A DNA stretch of 64,000 bases from Shinisaurus crocodilurus (lineage: Eukaryota > Chordata > Lepidosauria > Squamata > Shinisauridae): the NCBI GenBank assembly GCA_021292165.1, contig CM037878.1:14752471-14816470 (forward strand), written 5' to 3'. A program made the position numbers and the translations under genes. Positions 9,911-21,110 of the stretch are shown in pieces. Position 1 is the first letter of the stretch. Each line of letters starts with the position of its first letter. Under the pieces are notes generated by a model, which saw only the letters and a program-made list of their open reading frames with translations, did no database searches and had not been told where the DNA came from.

Positions 9911-10151
9911 GTATATTTATTTATTATATTTATACCCCACTTTTTTTCCTGCAAGGAACCCAAGAGGCTTACATAATCCTCCTCCTCCTCCTCTCCATTT
10001 TATCCTCACAACAACCCTGTGAGGTAGGTTAGGCTGAGAGTCAGTGACTGGCCCAAAGTCACCTAGTGAATTTCATGGCTGAGCGGGGACTAGAACCCAG
10101 ATCTCCCGAGTCCCAGTCCAACACTCTCACCACTATGCCACACTGGCTCTG
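9911..10151 (-). mobile_element. Sauria-type SINE
   Basis: On the minus strand it carries the head GAGCCAGTGTGGC, the GTGACTTTGGGCCAGTCACT block and the tail GTGGGGTATAAATATAATAAA. It is full length with scattered point changes. Confidence 0.88.
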
Positions 10152-10316
10152 AGATATCCATGTAAGTTCTGGCTGGGCCTGGGCCTCCTGAGGTTTCAAG
10201 ATCAGCTTGGTATGGCTACAAGGCATGCTGAGCAATATAGTCTCTTGTCTGATGACTCCTTCCTCCTTTGGAGCACATATGAGGCTCTGGATTGATCAGC
10301 TAACTGGTAATATGTG

Positions 10317-10468
10317 TGGATCTAGAATTGGCCTCCACAGTCACTTATGGACCCATCGCTAGAGTCTACACAATTTTTTTAGAAATTCCTCTTTTTATAA
10401 TTTTTTTTTTTTGTAATTTTATCCTGGAAGACAAGCTTACTCGGTCACGAGTGATCGCCTACTACTAC
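10317..10468 (+). mobile_element. 5'-truncated copy of the zinc-finger LINE
   Basis: This stretch matches the last 130 bases of the element at 39619-43599: TGTGGATCTAGAATTGGCC, CACAGTCACTTATGGACCCA, CGCTAGAGTCTACACAAT, then TCGGTCACGAGTGATCGCC. It retains part of the terminal zinc-finger codons and the stop. TATGTG flanks it on both sides (10311-10316, 10469-10474). It differs by a T-rich expansion near 10384-10420, and its terminal triplet tail is TACTACTAC where the long copy has TGATGATG. Confidence 0.85.
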
Positions 10469-10474
10469 TATGTG

Positions 10475-12220
10475 CCTGCAGCTTTTTATTACACCCGCAA
10501 AATACCAAAATGGAGTTGAAATAAGCTATGGAAGAAAATATTTCATTCAGGGAGAAAAAAGTGGCACAAGACAAAGTCTGTATATTTATAATTTTTTTAC
10601 GATGCAAATGGAAAGCTTGGGCTTCCAGCTTACTGAATTATTTCCGTTTCTGCCTGGCAGAAATATAAAACCTTTCGGCATTTTTTATTCAGCCTCTCAA
10701 TTATTCCTGCTGCCTCTTAGACATGCCAAAAGGAAAAAGGAAGGAAAAAAGTCATTTCCAGAGCCAGCATCAAGACATACTTTGGGGGAGCTTTTAACCC
10801 ACCCCCACCTTTCACACAAGGTAGACCCTTCCCATATAAGAATGTGCATGGAGACTTGTAGTTCAGGTCAGAGGGTATTAATAAAAGACCAGAGATTCCA
10901 CCTGGAAACTTTATGACAATAAGAGACAAGAGATTCCACCTGGGGTTTTTTTGGCAGGAGGGAAGTCCGCTGTCTTTTTGACACCTCCATTTATGCCTTC
11001 CAGACACAATTCTTTCGATTTGATTTGTTTAGTGGGCAGAAGGGGAGGAAATTATTTGTTTTTAAGGGGTTTGTTTTTAATTTTTTATTTGCTAAGGACT
11101 GCCTAGCAAGCGTCCTGTCTTTGCTCAGGAAAAGGAATAATGCCTTTTAAGCAAATCCTGGTTGCACATACCATACACAAGCGCTAGCAGCAATTTAATA
11201 TGAAATACCTGTCAATGTCAGAATATATTTACTGTGCATTAACTTTGAAGAACTGCAGGATGTGTTTTCCTCTTACCAAGTTTTGCTTTATGTAAAATGT
11301 AGCGCATGAACTGTGTGAGTGTGTGTGGACAGCAAGCAGGCTGCATCAATGAATTCATCTTCTCCAGGAAAAAAATATATATATATGCTGACAGAGGCAA
11401 GAAGAGTTCTCTAACGGAGGGGTGGGCAGGTGGGTGGAAACTGACACCATCAAAGCTAAACCTTTGACAGCTGCCAAAGAATAGCAGCCTATTGCCTTCT
11501 TTGCATCATTTGAAAGAAAGAAAAAGAGAGAGAGAGTGAGAGAAATTCTGCGGGCAGGGTAGGCTCACTGGTGCAGACTGCTGTTTTAAGCCATTTTTCT
11601 AAAATATGTAGGAGGTGTGGACTGAAGTGTTAGAAAGAGAGTGAGCACAGAGTCTCCGAATAACATTTAAAAAAAAAAAATCAACAGGAAAAGGCATTTT
11701 AAAATAGTGAGGCTTTTGAAATGGTGTAAGAAGGCAGGGGTGGAAATTCTGATAATAGTCTTTCTCAGCCTCTTTCAGCTTGAGGGCCAAATACCATTTT
11801 GGGGGAAGTAAACCCACAGAGAGAGAGAGAGAGATTTCAACTACCATAGCTTCCACTTTGGTATCTCCATGCTACATGGGTCAAGGCATAGACAAATCCA
11901 AGAATCACGATCAGTCCAAGCCTCACTTCTAATCAGATTCTGTCTGTAAAGTATAGAGCCCACTGTCATGCTAGGGCTGGGCCCAGACAGAGCACTAGCT
12001 GGAGCAAAATAATTTGTAGGTTCAGCCAAGGCTGGGGGACACTCTTGGGAAAACAACAATACCCTGAGATGCCCTCAGTATACAAGGAAATTCCTCATAC
12101 CCCAGGACTGCACAGCTGAGGGATGGGGTCAAACTCCACTTGGTTCACCTTTTAAGATGAACTGAACTAATATGCAGTTCCCAAACTAATACAGAAACTG
12201 TGACACAATTATCCTTCTGT
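10475..12220. other. Unassigned, probably unique DNA
   Basis: I see no repeat family, tRNA-like box or convincing exon. There is a short purine microsatellite near 11515-11545 and a GA run at 11817-11834. The T-, A- and G-rich text is typical of intergenic or intronic DNA. Confidence 0.5.
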
Positions 12221-12224
12221 TTTT

Positions 12225-12535
12225 GCACTTCTCAAAATTTTGCAACACAGCTCACCGATCAAAAAAAAACGTGGCCAAACAATGAGTACATTAGGGGAAG
12301 GGCATATATTAGTGGGAAAAGCTTGCAAAAAAAATAATGATAATAATGCATATATAAGAGAAAATAGCCTGCAAAACGCACATGGATTTTTGTGCGCACG
12401 GTCGTGCATGCATATGAATTTCTGTGCGGGCTTTTTTAAAAAGTCACAAATGGATGCAAGATGAGATGGAACAAACTTGTGCTTGAAAAATGTGAATATC
12501 ACAGAAAGCAAAAACACAGATTTGCCCATCCCTGC
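12225..12535. mobile_element. Probable DNA-transposon remnant with TTTTTGTGCGCA words
   Basis: The right end reads ACAGATTTGCCCATCCCTG, the complement of a CAGGGATGGGCAAATCTGT terminus. The interior holds degenerate repeats such as AAAACGCACATGG and TTTTTGTGCGCACGG. Similar interiors occur at 14620-15115 and 30125-30525. The left end is not clear. Confidence 0.45.
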
Positions 12536-12950
12536 TTACGATCAGCCAAGCCAAACACAGCCCACCAGCGATGTCTTGTGTCCTGCCAAGTGCTTGACAA
12601 ATCATCCCACTCAGCCCTGGGCACGCAGCAAAAACAAAAGGTTTATTGAGACCCTAGAGGGCCACCATACATGGCCAACAAGGTCCATTCAGCTTGACAG
12701 GTCACAGGTTGCGTAGGCCTATTATAGCCTTATTTATTATGAATATCACCAGTGAAGTTGGCGAGACAGGACCTTGGCGTGGGGCAGGGCGAGAATTCTC
12801 TTTCTCGCCCACCACAAACATCTCAGAGATCCATATCCTGGCTTCAGAGCCTCCGTAAATATAGTAGGCTTAGCCCATGCATTAACTGCATCCAATGTTA
12901 TTCATGAAATAATCCGGTCTGGTGTTGGTTTTGTTTGAAACCATCTACAG

Positions 12951-13086
12951 CAGTGTTCTCCAACCTTGGGTCCCCAGATGTTTTTGGCCTACAACTCCCA
13001 GTATGCCCCAGCCAGCTACGCTGGCTGGGGCATGCTGGGAGTTGTAGGCCAAAAACATCTGGGGAACCCAAGGTTGGAGAACACTG
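12951..13086. mobile_element. Palindromic hAT MITE, subfamily A
   Basis: The 136-bp element is a near-perfect foldback. CAGTGTTCTCCAACCTTGGG on the left is mirrored by CCCAAGGTTGGAGAACACTG on the right, and the inner halves also pair. Flanks ATCTACAG and GTCTACAG agree at 7 of 8. Confidence 0.9.
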
Positions 13087-13094
13087 GTCTACAG

Positions 13095-14560
13095 CATTCA
13101 ACTCTTCAGCCTCCGTGGGATGGAGAGTTTCACTGGTGGATGTTGCACTGTGCAGAGGTGAAATTATTTGTTCCTGTGGCACCTTGACCAGATTGTAGAA
13201 GAAAAATGGAAATGAGACTGCAGCTGCCGTGGCTTTTTCCACCCTTTCCTCTCTCAATACATGAGGGCAAAGACTTTTCAAAAGGAGGTACAATGCAAGG
13301 GTGTGTGTGCTCCAAAACGACTCATAAGCACTGCGAGGATGGCGTCACACACAGGGTGCGAACAAATAACCCCACAGCTTAATAAACTGCAAGCCTCTTC
13401 AGAGTTGTTGTATCATCTGCGTGTAGTTTGGCGGTCAAAATTTCATCCTTGTGGCTCTATGATTCTTTGCAGGCCGAGGGTTGGATCCCAGCACCCAAAG
13501 GCAGCGGGCAGCTGGCAGTGCCTTAGCAGGGCCCACCAGGTCTAAAGTCTGCCTTGGGACCCCCAGAATAGGCAGCTGGGTCAAGGAGATGCCATCTCAA
13601 ATTTCCCACGATGCCCCAATGTAGCATCACCCTTGGGGAATTTTTGGACATTTTAGATATCAACTCATTGACCAAACTATTTGCCACCCAGTAAACCATT
13701 GCCTGGAAGCCCATTACATAAGAGGGCACTTTGCTGAGAGCCCCCCCCCCAAAAAAAACACAAGCCAGCCCTGATTCTTTGGTCAGGAGTAAATATTATA
13801 ACACAAATGTGGCTTCCATTGAAAGCAGTAGCCCCACATGACCTCTTCTTCTTTCCATTAGTAACTTCTAATACTAAGAAACATGTAGTACGTGCCGTAT
13901 ATTTTTCTCTCCCCTCCGAGTGACAGTCAATTAAATTGGGTAGGGCTTGGAAAACACACACTCCAGTGTTGTCACACCTTATATTTTATATTTTGCTAGA
14001 TATTATGGGGAATAGAGGAGAAGGAAACACAGTGATGCTGTTATCAGTGGTAACCATGTGTGTGCCTTAACATCTAAGAGGGAGATTGGCTTTCACAGCA
14101 TTAAGACTTCAAACAATGCCCATGAAAATTCTGGCAGGGCTACAGTCTTAGCTGTCACTATGTTTAACATACCTTGTTATTTACTGGATTGCCCTTGTAT
14201 GTAGATGCTAGTTCTAGATGGATAGCCCTAAATACTCAAGCACATGTCTTTTTTCTCATTGCATGGGGCCAAATTTGCAGTCTGGTTCAGAGCCAACGAA
14301 ACAGAGTCAACCCAAAATGTTGTGAACCTTGATCTCGATGCTACTAAAATCAGATTGGCCTGAGGCTAGAGGCCTCAGGTGGTTCTTAGTTCTGTTACTG
14401 TTACTGTGCTTTCATATTGGTTTTGCTTTGTGTTCATATGTCTACAGCTGTAATTTTGACACATAGTGATGTTATTTCCACCTCTCTTTTCGTACATGGC
14501 CAATACAAATAAACCGTCTTACTCCTTATGCCAGGGCACAGTGCAAAAATGGTCATTTCT
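13095..14560. other. Unassigned stretch
   Basis: No gene or repeat is recognised. A C9-A8 run at 13741-13758 is the only low-complexity patch of note. Confidence 0.45.
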
Positions 14561-14619
14561 TGGGATTCTGGTTCGTGCAGAGTTTACAAAGAGAAAACAG
14601 GAAACTGCCCGAGCATAAG

Positions 14620-14867
14620 AGAGGGTTGGGCAAATCTCTCCAGCTTGATTTTGCTCAGAGTCTCACTTTTCCAATGCTAAATTCGTTCCATCCTGATTCC
14701 ACATCAGATTGCGATTTTTATTTTAGTCTGCATGAAAATCTGTACATATTTTTGAGCACATTTTTGTACGCAGTATTTTCACATGTACACATTTTGTGCG
14801 CACTGTTTTAAATGTACACATTCTTTTTCCAAGTGACGTTTCCAGTGAAGAAAGCATTTTTGGTGGC

Positions 14868-14916
<49 letters not shown>

Positions 14917-15115
14917 TATATATGCATGCGTTTTTGCACACATTCTTTGAAATACAACATTTTTGGGGCACACGCTTTCAAATGCATGCATTCTTGGCAG
15001 CTTGTTTTGTTTTGTTTTTTTGCAAACGGCAGCATCGCAAACTTTGAAAATGGATGAATTTCAACAGCACACAGTGTTCCAGTTTGTGTTTAGGCCTGGG
15101 AAGTGCAGATTTGGT
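14620..15115. mobile_element. Probable DNA-transposon remnant with ACACATTTTTG-type internal repeats and a TA tract
   Basis: Degenerate repeats of about 35-40 bp built on TTTTTGNGCACA and ACATGTACACATT run through it, split by a TA dinucleotide tract at about 14873-14913. The left end GGTTGGGCAAATCTCTCC resembles the CAGGGATGGGCAAATCTGT terminus seen at 12535. The overlapping reading frames through the TA tract are artefacts. Confidence 0.4.
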
Positions 15116-15119
15116 AAGT

Positions 15120-16410
15120 TTGTATTGAAATGTGACCCAAATGGATTCCTCTCCCATCCATAGCATAAGGCAATTTGCAGCCACAGTAGGCCGCCACACC
15201 CATCAGATCTCGAAGTCAGCACAGGGGATCTTGCTCTAAAAGCTTAAGTAAGGAAGGGTGGGAGGCTATGGTTCAAAGTATTTCTGCAATTGTGAATGAG
15301 CCTCTGAGTTTGGGAGAACAGCCCCCCCACCCTTGCCTTTCAAATGCAAATACTCCCCTTGTGGGATGCTTTGCGCAGAGAGTCACTGAGTGCTGACTTT
15401 TAATCAATCGAGTGGCGGGGGGGGGGGGAATAATATAGACAGGCATGCTAACAGAGTGAGAGGATCCTCTAAGGACTAGGCTTTCTCGAAATAAATCAAT
15501 GGTGGGAAAAAGAATACATGTAGATTGGTTTAGTCACAGCAAAGGAACCCATTTGTTTAACCAGATATACGGTTTTGATATATACAAAGGATGCAACTGG
15601 GATGCCATTACGCACCTCCTGCTAAAACACTACTTGATAACTCACGGGCACAGAACTTGGCAAAAGGTAGCTTTTCCAGCTCTTCCTCTTTTCTGCTGTG
15701 TCAACACATCCTCCTAATCAGGGTTTTGCACGGCCCTTGCTTGCACAATGACATCATCATCATCCAAGCATAGAATTTGGTTATCAAGCATAGTGCTGAG
15801 CATCTGAGACTCTCGGCAGGAGAATCATCTTTGTCTTTATCTTCTTCATCGTCAACACAAGTTTCTAGTCCTTATGACTGAGGAGATAGGCTTGGAAAAT
15901 GTGTGGGCAAAGTGATGCTAAATAAGAGATTCAAAAACAGGATCTGGAGGGGAGGAAAAGGCCTGTTCTATGTCCCCAGCAGAATGAGGTTTTAGCTCCA
16001 CACCCACCCCATACTTTTGTCCCCTCTCTGACTTCCCTTGGAGAAGTCAAGCCAGAAGTCAGGAGACAGAATTCGGAGAGAGGGGAAATTTCCAGCAGGA
16101 CCTTGCAATCTGGCTCTCATAATTCATCCCCTCCAAGTCCTGCTCATCCATGCCTTGGAATGCAGAAAAGACCGCCAGAAAACTGTAAGCACGAACTGTG
16201 GCAGAGGGCTTACTTACAGTCCTTAATAAATGTTATCTCTTTATCCCTTCATACTACAGATTCCAGTTTGAATAACAGTCTTGTGTCAGGCAGCACAGAG
16301 TTGCTACAGAAGTGTCCTTTTTCATTCCCCCGACATAATCGGCACCCCTGTTAGGCAATGTCCCACGGTGAGTTTACACCATTTGCAAAACTCTGGATTT
16401 CTGGGTCGAT
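15120..16410. other. Unassigned stretch
   Basis: Nothing is recognised apart from a G12-13 run near 15417-15429 and short CAT-type triplets near 15750. Confidence 0.45.
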
Positions 16411-16413
16411 GAC

Positions 16414-16440
16414 TAATATATATATATATATATATATATC
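16414..16440. repeat. (TA)n microsatellite
   Basis: About 12 TA dinucleotides, uninterrupted. Confidence 0.9.
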
Positions 16441-16587
16441 TTTTTATTTGCAGCACAACGATAACAACAACAAACAAACCAAAACAAAGAAAAAGCGGGG
16501 GGAAACTAACTGTTAACCCAGCGGGTATCGAACCTCTCCGAGCCTGAGTTCCAAATTCAGTTTTGGAGACGTTCCCAAGGGGTGCAT

Positions 16588-16732
16588 TCTGGTGGTGGGC
16601 GTGGCTGAATGCAAAGGGGGCGGGGCCCAAAATACCAGCATCTTTTAGCTTAAAGCTCTTCCTGCCAGTAACTATGCTTTAGGAGGGGGATTTCAACCTT
16701 TTAGAATGGGGGGGGGGAAACTGTGCAAAAGC
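16588..16732. mobile_element. Fragment of a hAT-like repeat shared with 46403-46777
   Basis: The run CATCTTTTAGCTTAAAGCTC, with TTCCTGCCAGTAACTA and TTTCAACCTTTTAGAA, matches the complement of 46553-46700. The two copies are in opposite orientation. Confidence 0.6.
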
Positions 16733-16943
16733 CGAGAAACCACCAAACCGTCAGGGGAAGGGGCCCTCTGAGAAGCCACAGAGGACCCCAGGTGGACCCA
16801 CGCACCTGAGGTTCAACACACCCCTCTTTTAATCTCTGACGTAGCTTGTGCAGAGCAAAGAAAGAAAGGTCAGCAATATCGGTTCCTCCGGCTAATTCAC
16901 TCTGGCATAGGCTGGGGTACAAGCAAACGGCTGTTTCATTTGT

Positions 16944-17049
16944 TTCGTAGATTTCATAGATCATAGAGTTGGAAGGAGCCTACAAGGCTATTGAGTCCAA
17001 CCCCCTGCTCAATGCAGGAAACTAGAGGAGGGGGTCTCCCATCCAAGTC
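16944..17049 (-). mobile_element. 5S-rRNA-derived SINE with CR1 tail, 5'-truncated
   Basis: It has the CR1-like tail (TTCATAGATCATAGAGTTGG, GAGTCCAACCCCCTGCTCAA) followed by GGGTCTCCCATCCAAGT, the complement of the 5S box C word ACTTGGATGGGAGACC. The 5S box A part is missing. Confidence 0.75.
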
Positions 17050-17216
17050 CCCCTGGTAAGCAGCAATGGAAGCCTTGGGGGCAGCCTCTCTTTATGCTGC
17101 AGCTTAGCCGCTCACTCCAAGCCAAACCAAAGCACCCTTTTGACCCACTCCTGCCCAGTGAACAGCTGTGGGCTTTGACGGAGGCTTTAGCAGCATGTAT
17201 TCTTCTCCCCTTATTA

Positions 17217-17368
17217 TCCAACTTCCCCGACCTTGGGTCCCCAGATGGTGTTGGACCACAACTCCCATGATCATCCCCAGCCATCACAGCCTGTGGCCGT
17301 GGATGATAGGAGTTGTAGTCCGACAACATTTGGGGAGCCAAGTTTGGCAAAGGCTGGCTTTTATGTAA
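17217..17368. mobile_element. Foldback MITE, divergent subfamily
   Basis: The arms CCTTGGGTCCCCAGATGGTG and the complement of CAACATTTGGGGAGCCAAG enclose ACCACAACTCCCATGATCAT. It is related to, but more diverged than, the subfamily A copies. Confidence 0.7.
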
Positions 17369-17369
17369 T

Positions 17370-17835
17370 AAGCGCATCCTTCTCTTTCTCACTAAAGCAG
17401 AGTGTACTCAGAGAGTGACTTACAGAATAAAGTGAGATAAATCTGATTAAAACATGATATAATGCCATATAAAAGCCTGATGCCATGTTGGTCTGATGGA
17501 GAATTCGGGCAGGAACTATGGCCTGTTGGCTAGCCATGTCAGATTCTGGAAACTTCTGTGGCAGCATAACGAAATGAGTGTGAGCATAGCCTGTCCCTCC
17601 CAAGTGGCAACAAGTAAAATTAATTAGCCAGAGACGGGTCTTATCCTTCTTGCATTTTCTCCCTAAATTGTGTAGTCTTCCGACTCTTGATGAAAACGTT
17701 CCTTTTTAAACATGAAAGGTTCTGACTGAGATCATTCTGGAATAGTTGGCCTACCCAGAGAGAGTGCCTTGCACCTAGCCCTACTCTGCCAGTAGAACTT
17801 CAGGGTTCTGTTTCCCCTGAGAAATAAATTTGGAG
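17370..17835. other. Unassigned stretch
   Basis: No gene or repeat is recognised. Confidence 0.4.
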
Positions 17836-17996
17836 TTTCATAGGATCATATTGGAAGGGGCCTACAAGGCCATCGAGTCCAACCCCCTGCTCAATGCAGG
17901 GAACTAGAGGAGGGGTCTCCCATCCAAGTAATCACCAGGCCTGACCCTGCTTAGCTTTCCACGCTCGGACAAGCTGAGCCAGCGTGAGCCACAGGC
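17836..17996 (-). mobile_element. 5S-rRNA-derived SINE with CR1 tail
   Basis: On the minus strand it reads GCCTGTGGCTCACGCTGGCT, then GGAAAGCTAAGCAGGGTCAG and CCTGGTGATTACTTGGATGG, which are 5S rRNA internal-promoter boxes A to C. It then passes into GCAGGGGGTTGGACTCGATG, which is CR1 3' sequence. The whole unit is about 160 bp. Confidence 0.88.
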
Positions 17997-18206
17997 TTAG
18001 CCAGACTAGATGGTTTGAGTATCACAATGGTGGCTTCTCCAGACCATCATAAAAAAATGTGTGCCCTTTTACAGCTTCAATCGTCAGCAATGTGGGTTTA
18101 TTAAAATAATGACTCAGGAAGACCTTTTGCTCCCCTAAACACAAATAGGCTTTTTCAGCATGTCATGCTAGATAATATGACCAAGTGGAAGCCTCAATGC
18201 TCAAAC

Positions 18207-18209
<3 letters not shown>

Positions 18210-18238
<29 letters not shown>
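18210..18238. repeat. (TA)n microsatellite
   Basis: About 13 TA units, followed by short ATTTATATAT/ACATTTATTA direct repeats to about 18305. Confidence 0.85.
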
Positions 18239-18242
<4 letters not shown>

Positions 18243-18365
18243 TTATATATCACTTTTATTAACATTTATATATTTATTAACATTTATTAACATTTATATA
18301 TCACCTTATTTGCTAAAAAGCCATAAAGCCAGTGCTTGAGCTTCCAGTCCTAGATCATTTAGGGC

Positions 18366-18483
18366 AGCCTTCCCCAACATGGCACCCTTTGGATGTGTTG
18401 GACTACAACTCCCGTCACCCCCATTGGTCATGCTGGCTGGGGTCAATGGGCACTGTAGTCCAACACATCTGCAGGGGCACCAG
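18366..18483. mobile_element. Foldback MITE, divergent subfamily
   Basis: It begins GCAGCCTTCCCCAACATGGC with the core GGACTACAACTCCCGTCA. The mirrored arm (TGTAGTCCAACACATCTGCA) runs straight into the next SINE, so the right end was probably cut by that insertion. Confidence 0.65.
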
Positions 18484-18657
18484 GTTTCATAGATTTCATA
18501 GATCATAGAGTTGGGAGTGGGCCTACAAGGCCATTGAGTCCAACCCCCTGCTCAATGCAGGAAACTAGAGGAGGGGTCTCCCATCCAAGTCATAACCAGG
18601 CCTGACCCTGCTTAGCTTTCCACGCTCAGACAAGCTGAGCCAGCGTGAGCCACAGGC
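18484..18657 (-). mobile_element. 5S-rRNA-derived SINE with CR1 tail
   Basis: Same structure as the copy at 17836: minus-strand head GCCTGTGGCTCACGCTGGCT, 5S boxes, then the CR1 tail with ATAGATTTCATAGATCATAG at the end. Nearly full length. Confidence 0.88.
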
Positions 18658-19158
18658 CTCAACAAGGGAGCAGCGGGTGGCAGCTGAACCCAAGGTTTAG
18701 GGACTGACTGAGATTAAGGTATGAATGCAGATGACCAACTTACCAGGCGGTAAACGTGTGAAGGAAGCCTTGCCACTTGATAAGGCTCCCAATCTTTGCC
18801 ACACAATAGAATGGATGGCTGGGTGGGTGTGTGCGGTAACACACACCACATTTCCATTCATACACAACATTGGCTTCAAAGTTTGGGGGGGCCTAGGACG
18901 AGATGCCCTGAGAGGGCCAAGCTCCTATATACTTCCACCGCCGCCCGTTTGTTGCTCTTTCCTTCTATATCCAGTGTGCCCCATTGCCCAGAATGAGAAA
19001 ACGAGGTAAGTAGAGGCAGCTGCAGCTCCTTACTCTTGCCACTGCTCATACACCTGTAGAGGGCAAGTAAACAGGCAGCAACAGCAAAGAGGAGGAACAG
19101 GAACAGGGAGCTCCAGAAATCAGCAGAGGGCCCCTGCTGGGGTGTGGGCCTTGGCAGT

Positions 19159-19422
19159 TAGAATCATAGTAGAGTTGGAAGGGGCCTATAAGGCCATCGA
19201 GTCCAACCCCCTGCTCAATGCAGGAACCCAAGTCAAAGCATCCCTGACAGATGGCCGTCCAGCTGCACCTTGAATGGCTCCAGTGTGGGAGAGCCCATGG
19301 CCTCCCTAGGTAGTTGGTTCCACTGTCATATTGCTCTAACAGTCAGGAAATTTTTCCTGATGTCCAGGCGGAATCTGGATTCCTGTAACTTGAGCCCATT
19401 ATTCCATGTCCTGCAAGCTGCC
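19159..19422 (-). mobile_element. CR1 LINE 3' fragment
   Basis: It matches the last 260 bp of the long CR1 copy, including the C-terminal ORF2 codons and the short 3' UTR. Truncated at its 5' side near 19420. Confidence 0.88.
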
Positions 19423-19429
19423 ACACCCC

Positions 19430-19499
19430 TCATAGAATCATAGAATCATAGAAAAGTAGAGTTGGAAGGGGCCTACAAGGCCATCGAGTCCAACCCCCG
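19430..19499 (-). mobile_element. CR1 tail-only fragment
   Basis: CATAGAATCATAGAATCATA plus AGTTGGAAGGGGCCTACAAG and GAGTCCAACCCCC. Only about 70 bp remain, placed just after the preceding CR1. Confidence 0.85.
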
Positions 19500-19714
19500 G
19501 GCTGATTCTGGGCCCGTTCATACAGATGACTGAGCAAAACCAAGGTAGAAACAAACCTAACCATTTGGAAAGCTGGTCACCTGCATTCCTCGGTTTCCCC
19601 TAATCCTTGGCTCATGTACTCTCACAGGTCACACCCAGCTCTAATCTTAGCAGAGAAGAGGGAAAACTCTGCTGAATCAGTCTTGCTACGAGGACAATGG
19701 GCTGCAAGACATTG

Positions 19715-21110
19715 TATTTTTTTTTATTGATTTAAATATTTATCAGTATCCATTCTGGACCAAGTCCACCCAAGGTGGTAAACAAAATACAAGTATCAAA
19801 ACAAGACAAAACATAAAACAACTACGTGATATTATAATAAAACTTTAATTTTTTAAAAAAATGCAGAAGACCAACAAAAATATAATACAGCCAGTATAAA
19901 TATTTTTTTAAAAAAAAAATTTCCAGAGCCACAGCAATAAAAGACCAATAAAACCAGTATGACCAATAAAACACATCAATTAAAAGAGATTCGGAACAGG
20001 TGGGTTTTCAAAGCCTTTTTAAATGCCACAGTTTCATAGATTCATAGATTTCATAGAGTTGGAAGGAGCCTACAAGGCCATCGAGTCCAACCCCCTGCTC
20101 AATGCAGGAGACTAGAGGAGGGGTCTCCCATCCAAGTAATAACCGGGCCTGACCCTGCTTAGCTTTCCACGCTCAGACAAGCTGAGCCAGCGTGAGCCAA
20201 GTGCACATTCCTTGGGAGGGACTTCCATAAAGCAGAGGCCACTACGAAGAAGGCCCAGTCCAATCTGATTGCTCTGAAAGGCAGGCCGACAAATAGGCAC
20301 TGATTTTAACACATGGGCAAATTCATATGGGTGCAGGTGGCCCTTCAAATAACCTGGCCCCGAACCATTTAGGACTTTAAAGGCCAAAACTGGCACTTTT
20401 AAATAGGGCCCGAAAATGCCCCAGTAACCAGTGGCAAGTGGTACAGAGAACCAGTGTAATACGTTCTGACCATCTGGCCCCAATGAGCACCCAAGTGGCT
20501 GTATTCTGCACCAGCTGAAGTTTCTGGATCATTTTCAAAAAAGGCAGCCCCATGTAAAGCTGCATCACTGTAATCTCATCTGGATGTAACTAGTGCATGC
20601 ATGACCAAGGCTAGATTTGCTTTCCCTAGATAGGGTCGTAGCTGGCATACCAGCTTAAGCTGGTAAAAGGCACTCATGGCCACCATGGCCACCTGTGCTT
20701 CCACAGACAGTGCTGAGTCCAGGAAAAAAAAACACAAACCGTGAACTTGGTCCTTCAGGGGGAGTGCAATCCCATCTTGATTTGGCTTGTGCCCCTCTGC
20801 CCAGATCAATTGGCTTCTCTACCCACAGCACTTGCGTCTTGTCTAGATTCGGCTTTGTCTTGTTCGCCCTCATCCATCCCAGAACTGCCTCCAGAGACCT
20901 GTTCAAGAGATGTGTACAGCATCTCTCATCACATTTTAAAAGCGACTGCCTGTCTCTAGCCTTGGGTCTACCTTCGTACAACCCCAACCAATCTCTCCAA
21001 GAACAGGCAGGACAACCCCTAAAGGACTCTGGGTAACAAGCTGGCCAGCTGTTACAAACACCTCCTCCATGGTGTCATCAAACCAGCCAACCCAGAGCGA
21101 GGCGATGAGG
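19715..21110 (-). mobile_element. L2-clade LINE 3' half, split by a 5S-CR1 SINE
   Basis: Minus-strand translations in changing frames give LSWMRANKTKPNLDKTQVLW, FYQLKLVCQLRPYLG, LVMHALVTSR, QKLQLVQNTAT and FKVLNGSGPGYLKGHL. This is the order of the L2 ORF2 C-terminal region. Numerous stops and frameshifts show an old copy. An A/T-rich 3' part (19715-20031) is separated from the coding part (20200 onward) by the SINE at 20032-20199. Confidence 0.75.
20032..20199 (-). mobile_element. 5S-rRNA-derived SINE with CR1 tail, inserted in L2
   Basis: It carries the complement of GGAAAGCTAAGCAGGGTCAG and ACTTGGATGGGAGACC, joined to the CR1 tail ending ATAGATTCATAGATTTCATA. It interrupts the L2 remnant. 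Confidence 0.88.

Noticed and set aside
12951..13086. CRISPR-like repeats
   Set aside because: The palindromes are dispersed, not regularly spaced, with target duplications and no spacer array or cas genes. The genome is vertebrate.
14723..15057. Overlapping frames on both strands through a TA tract
   Set aside because: The reading frames are YIYIYI-type dipeptide runs produced by the (TA)n microsatellite.
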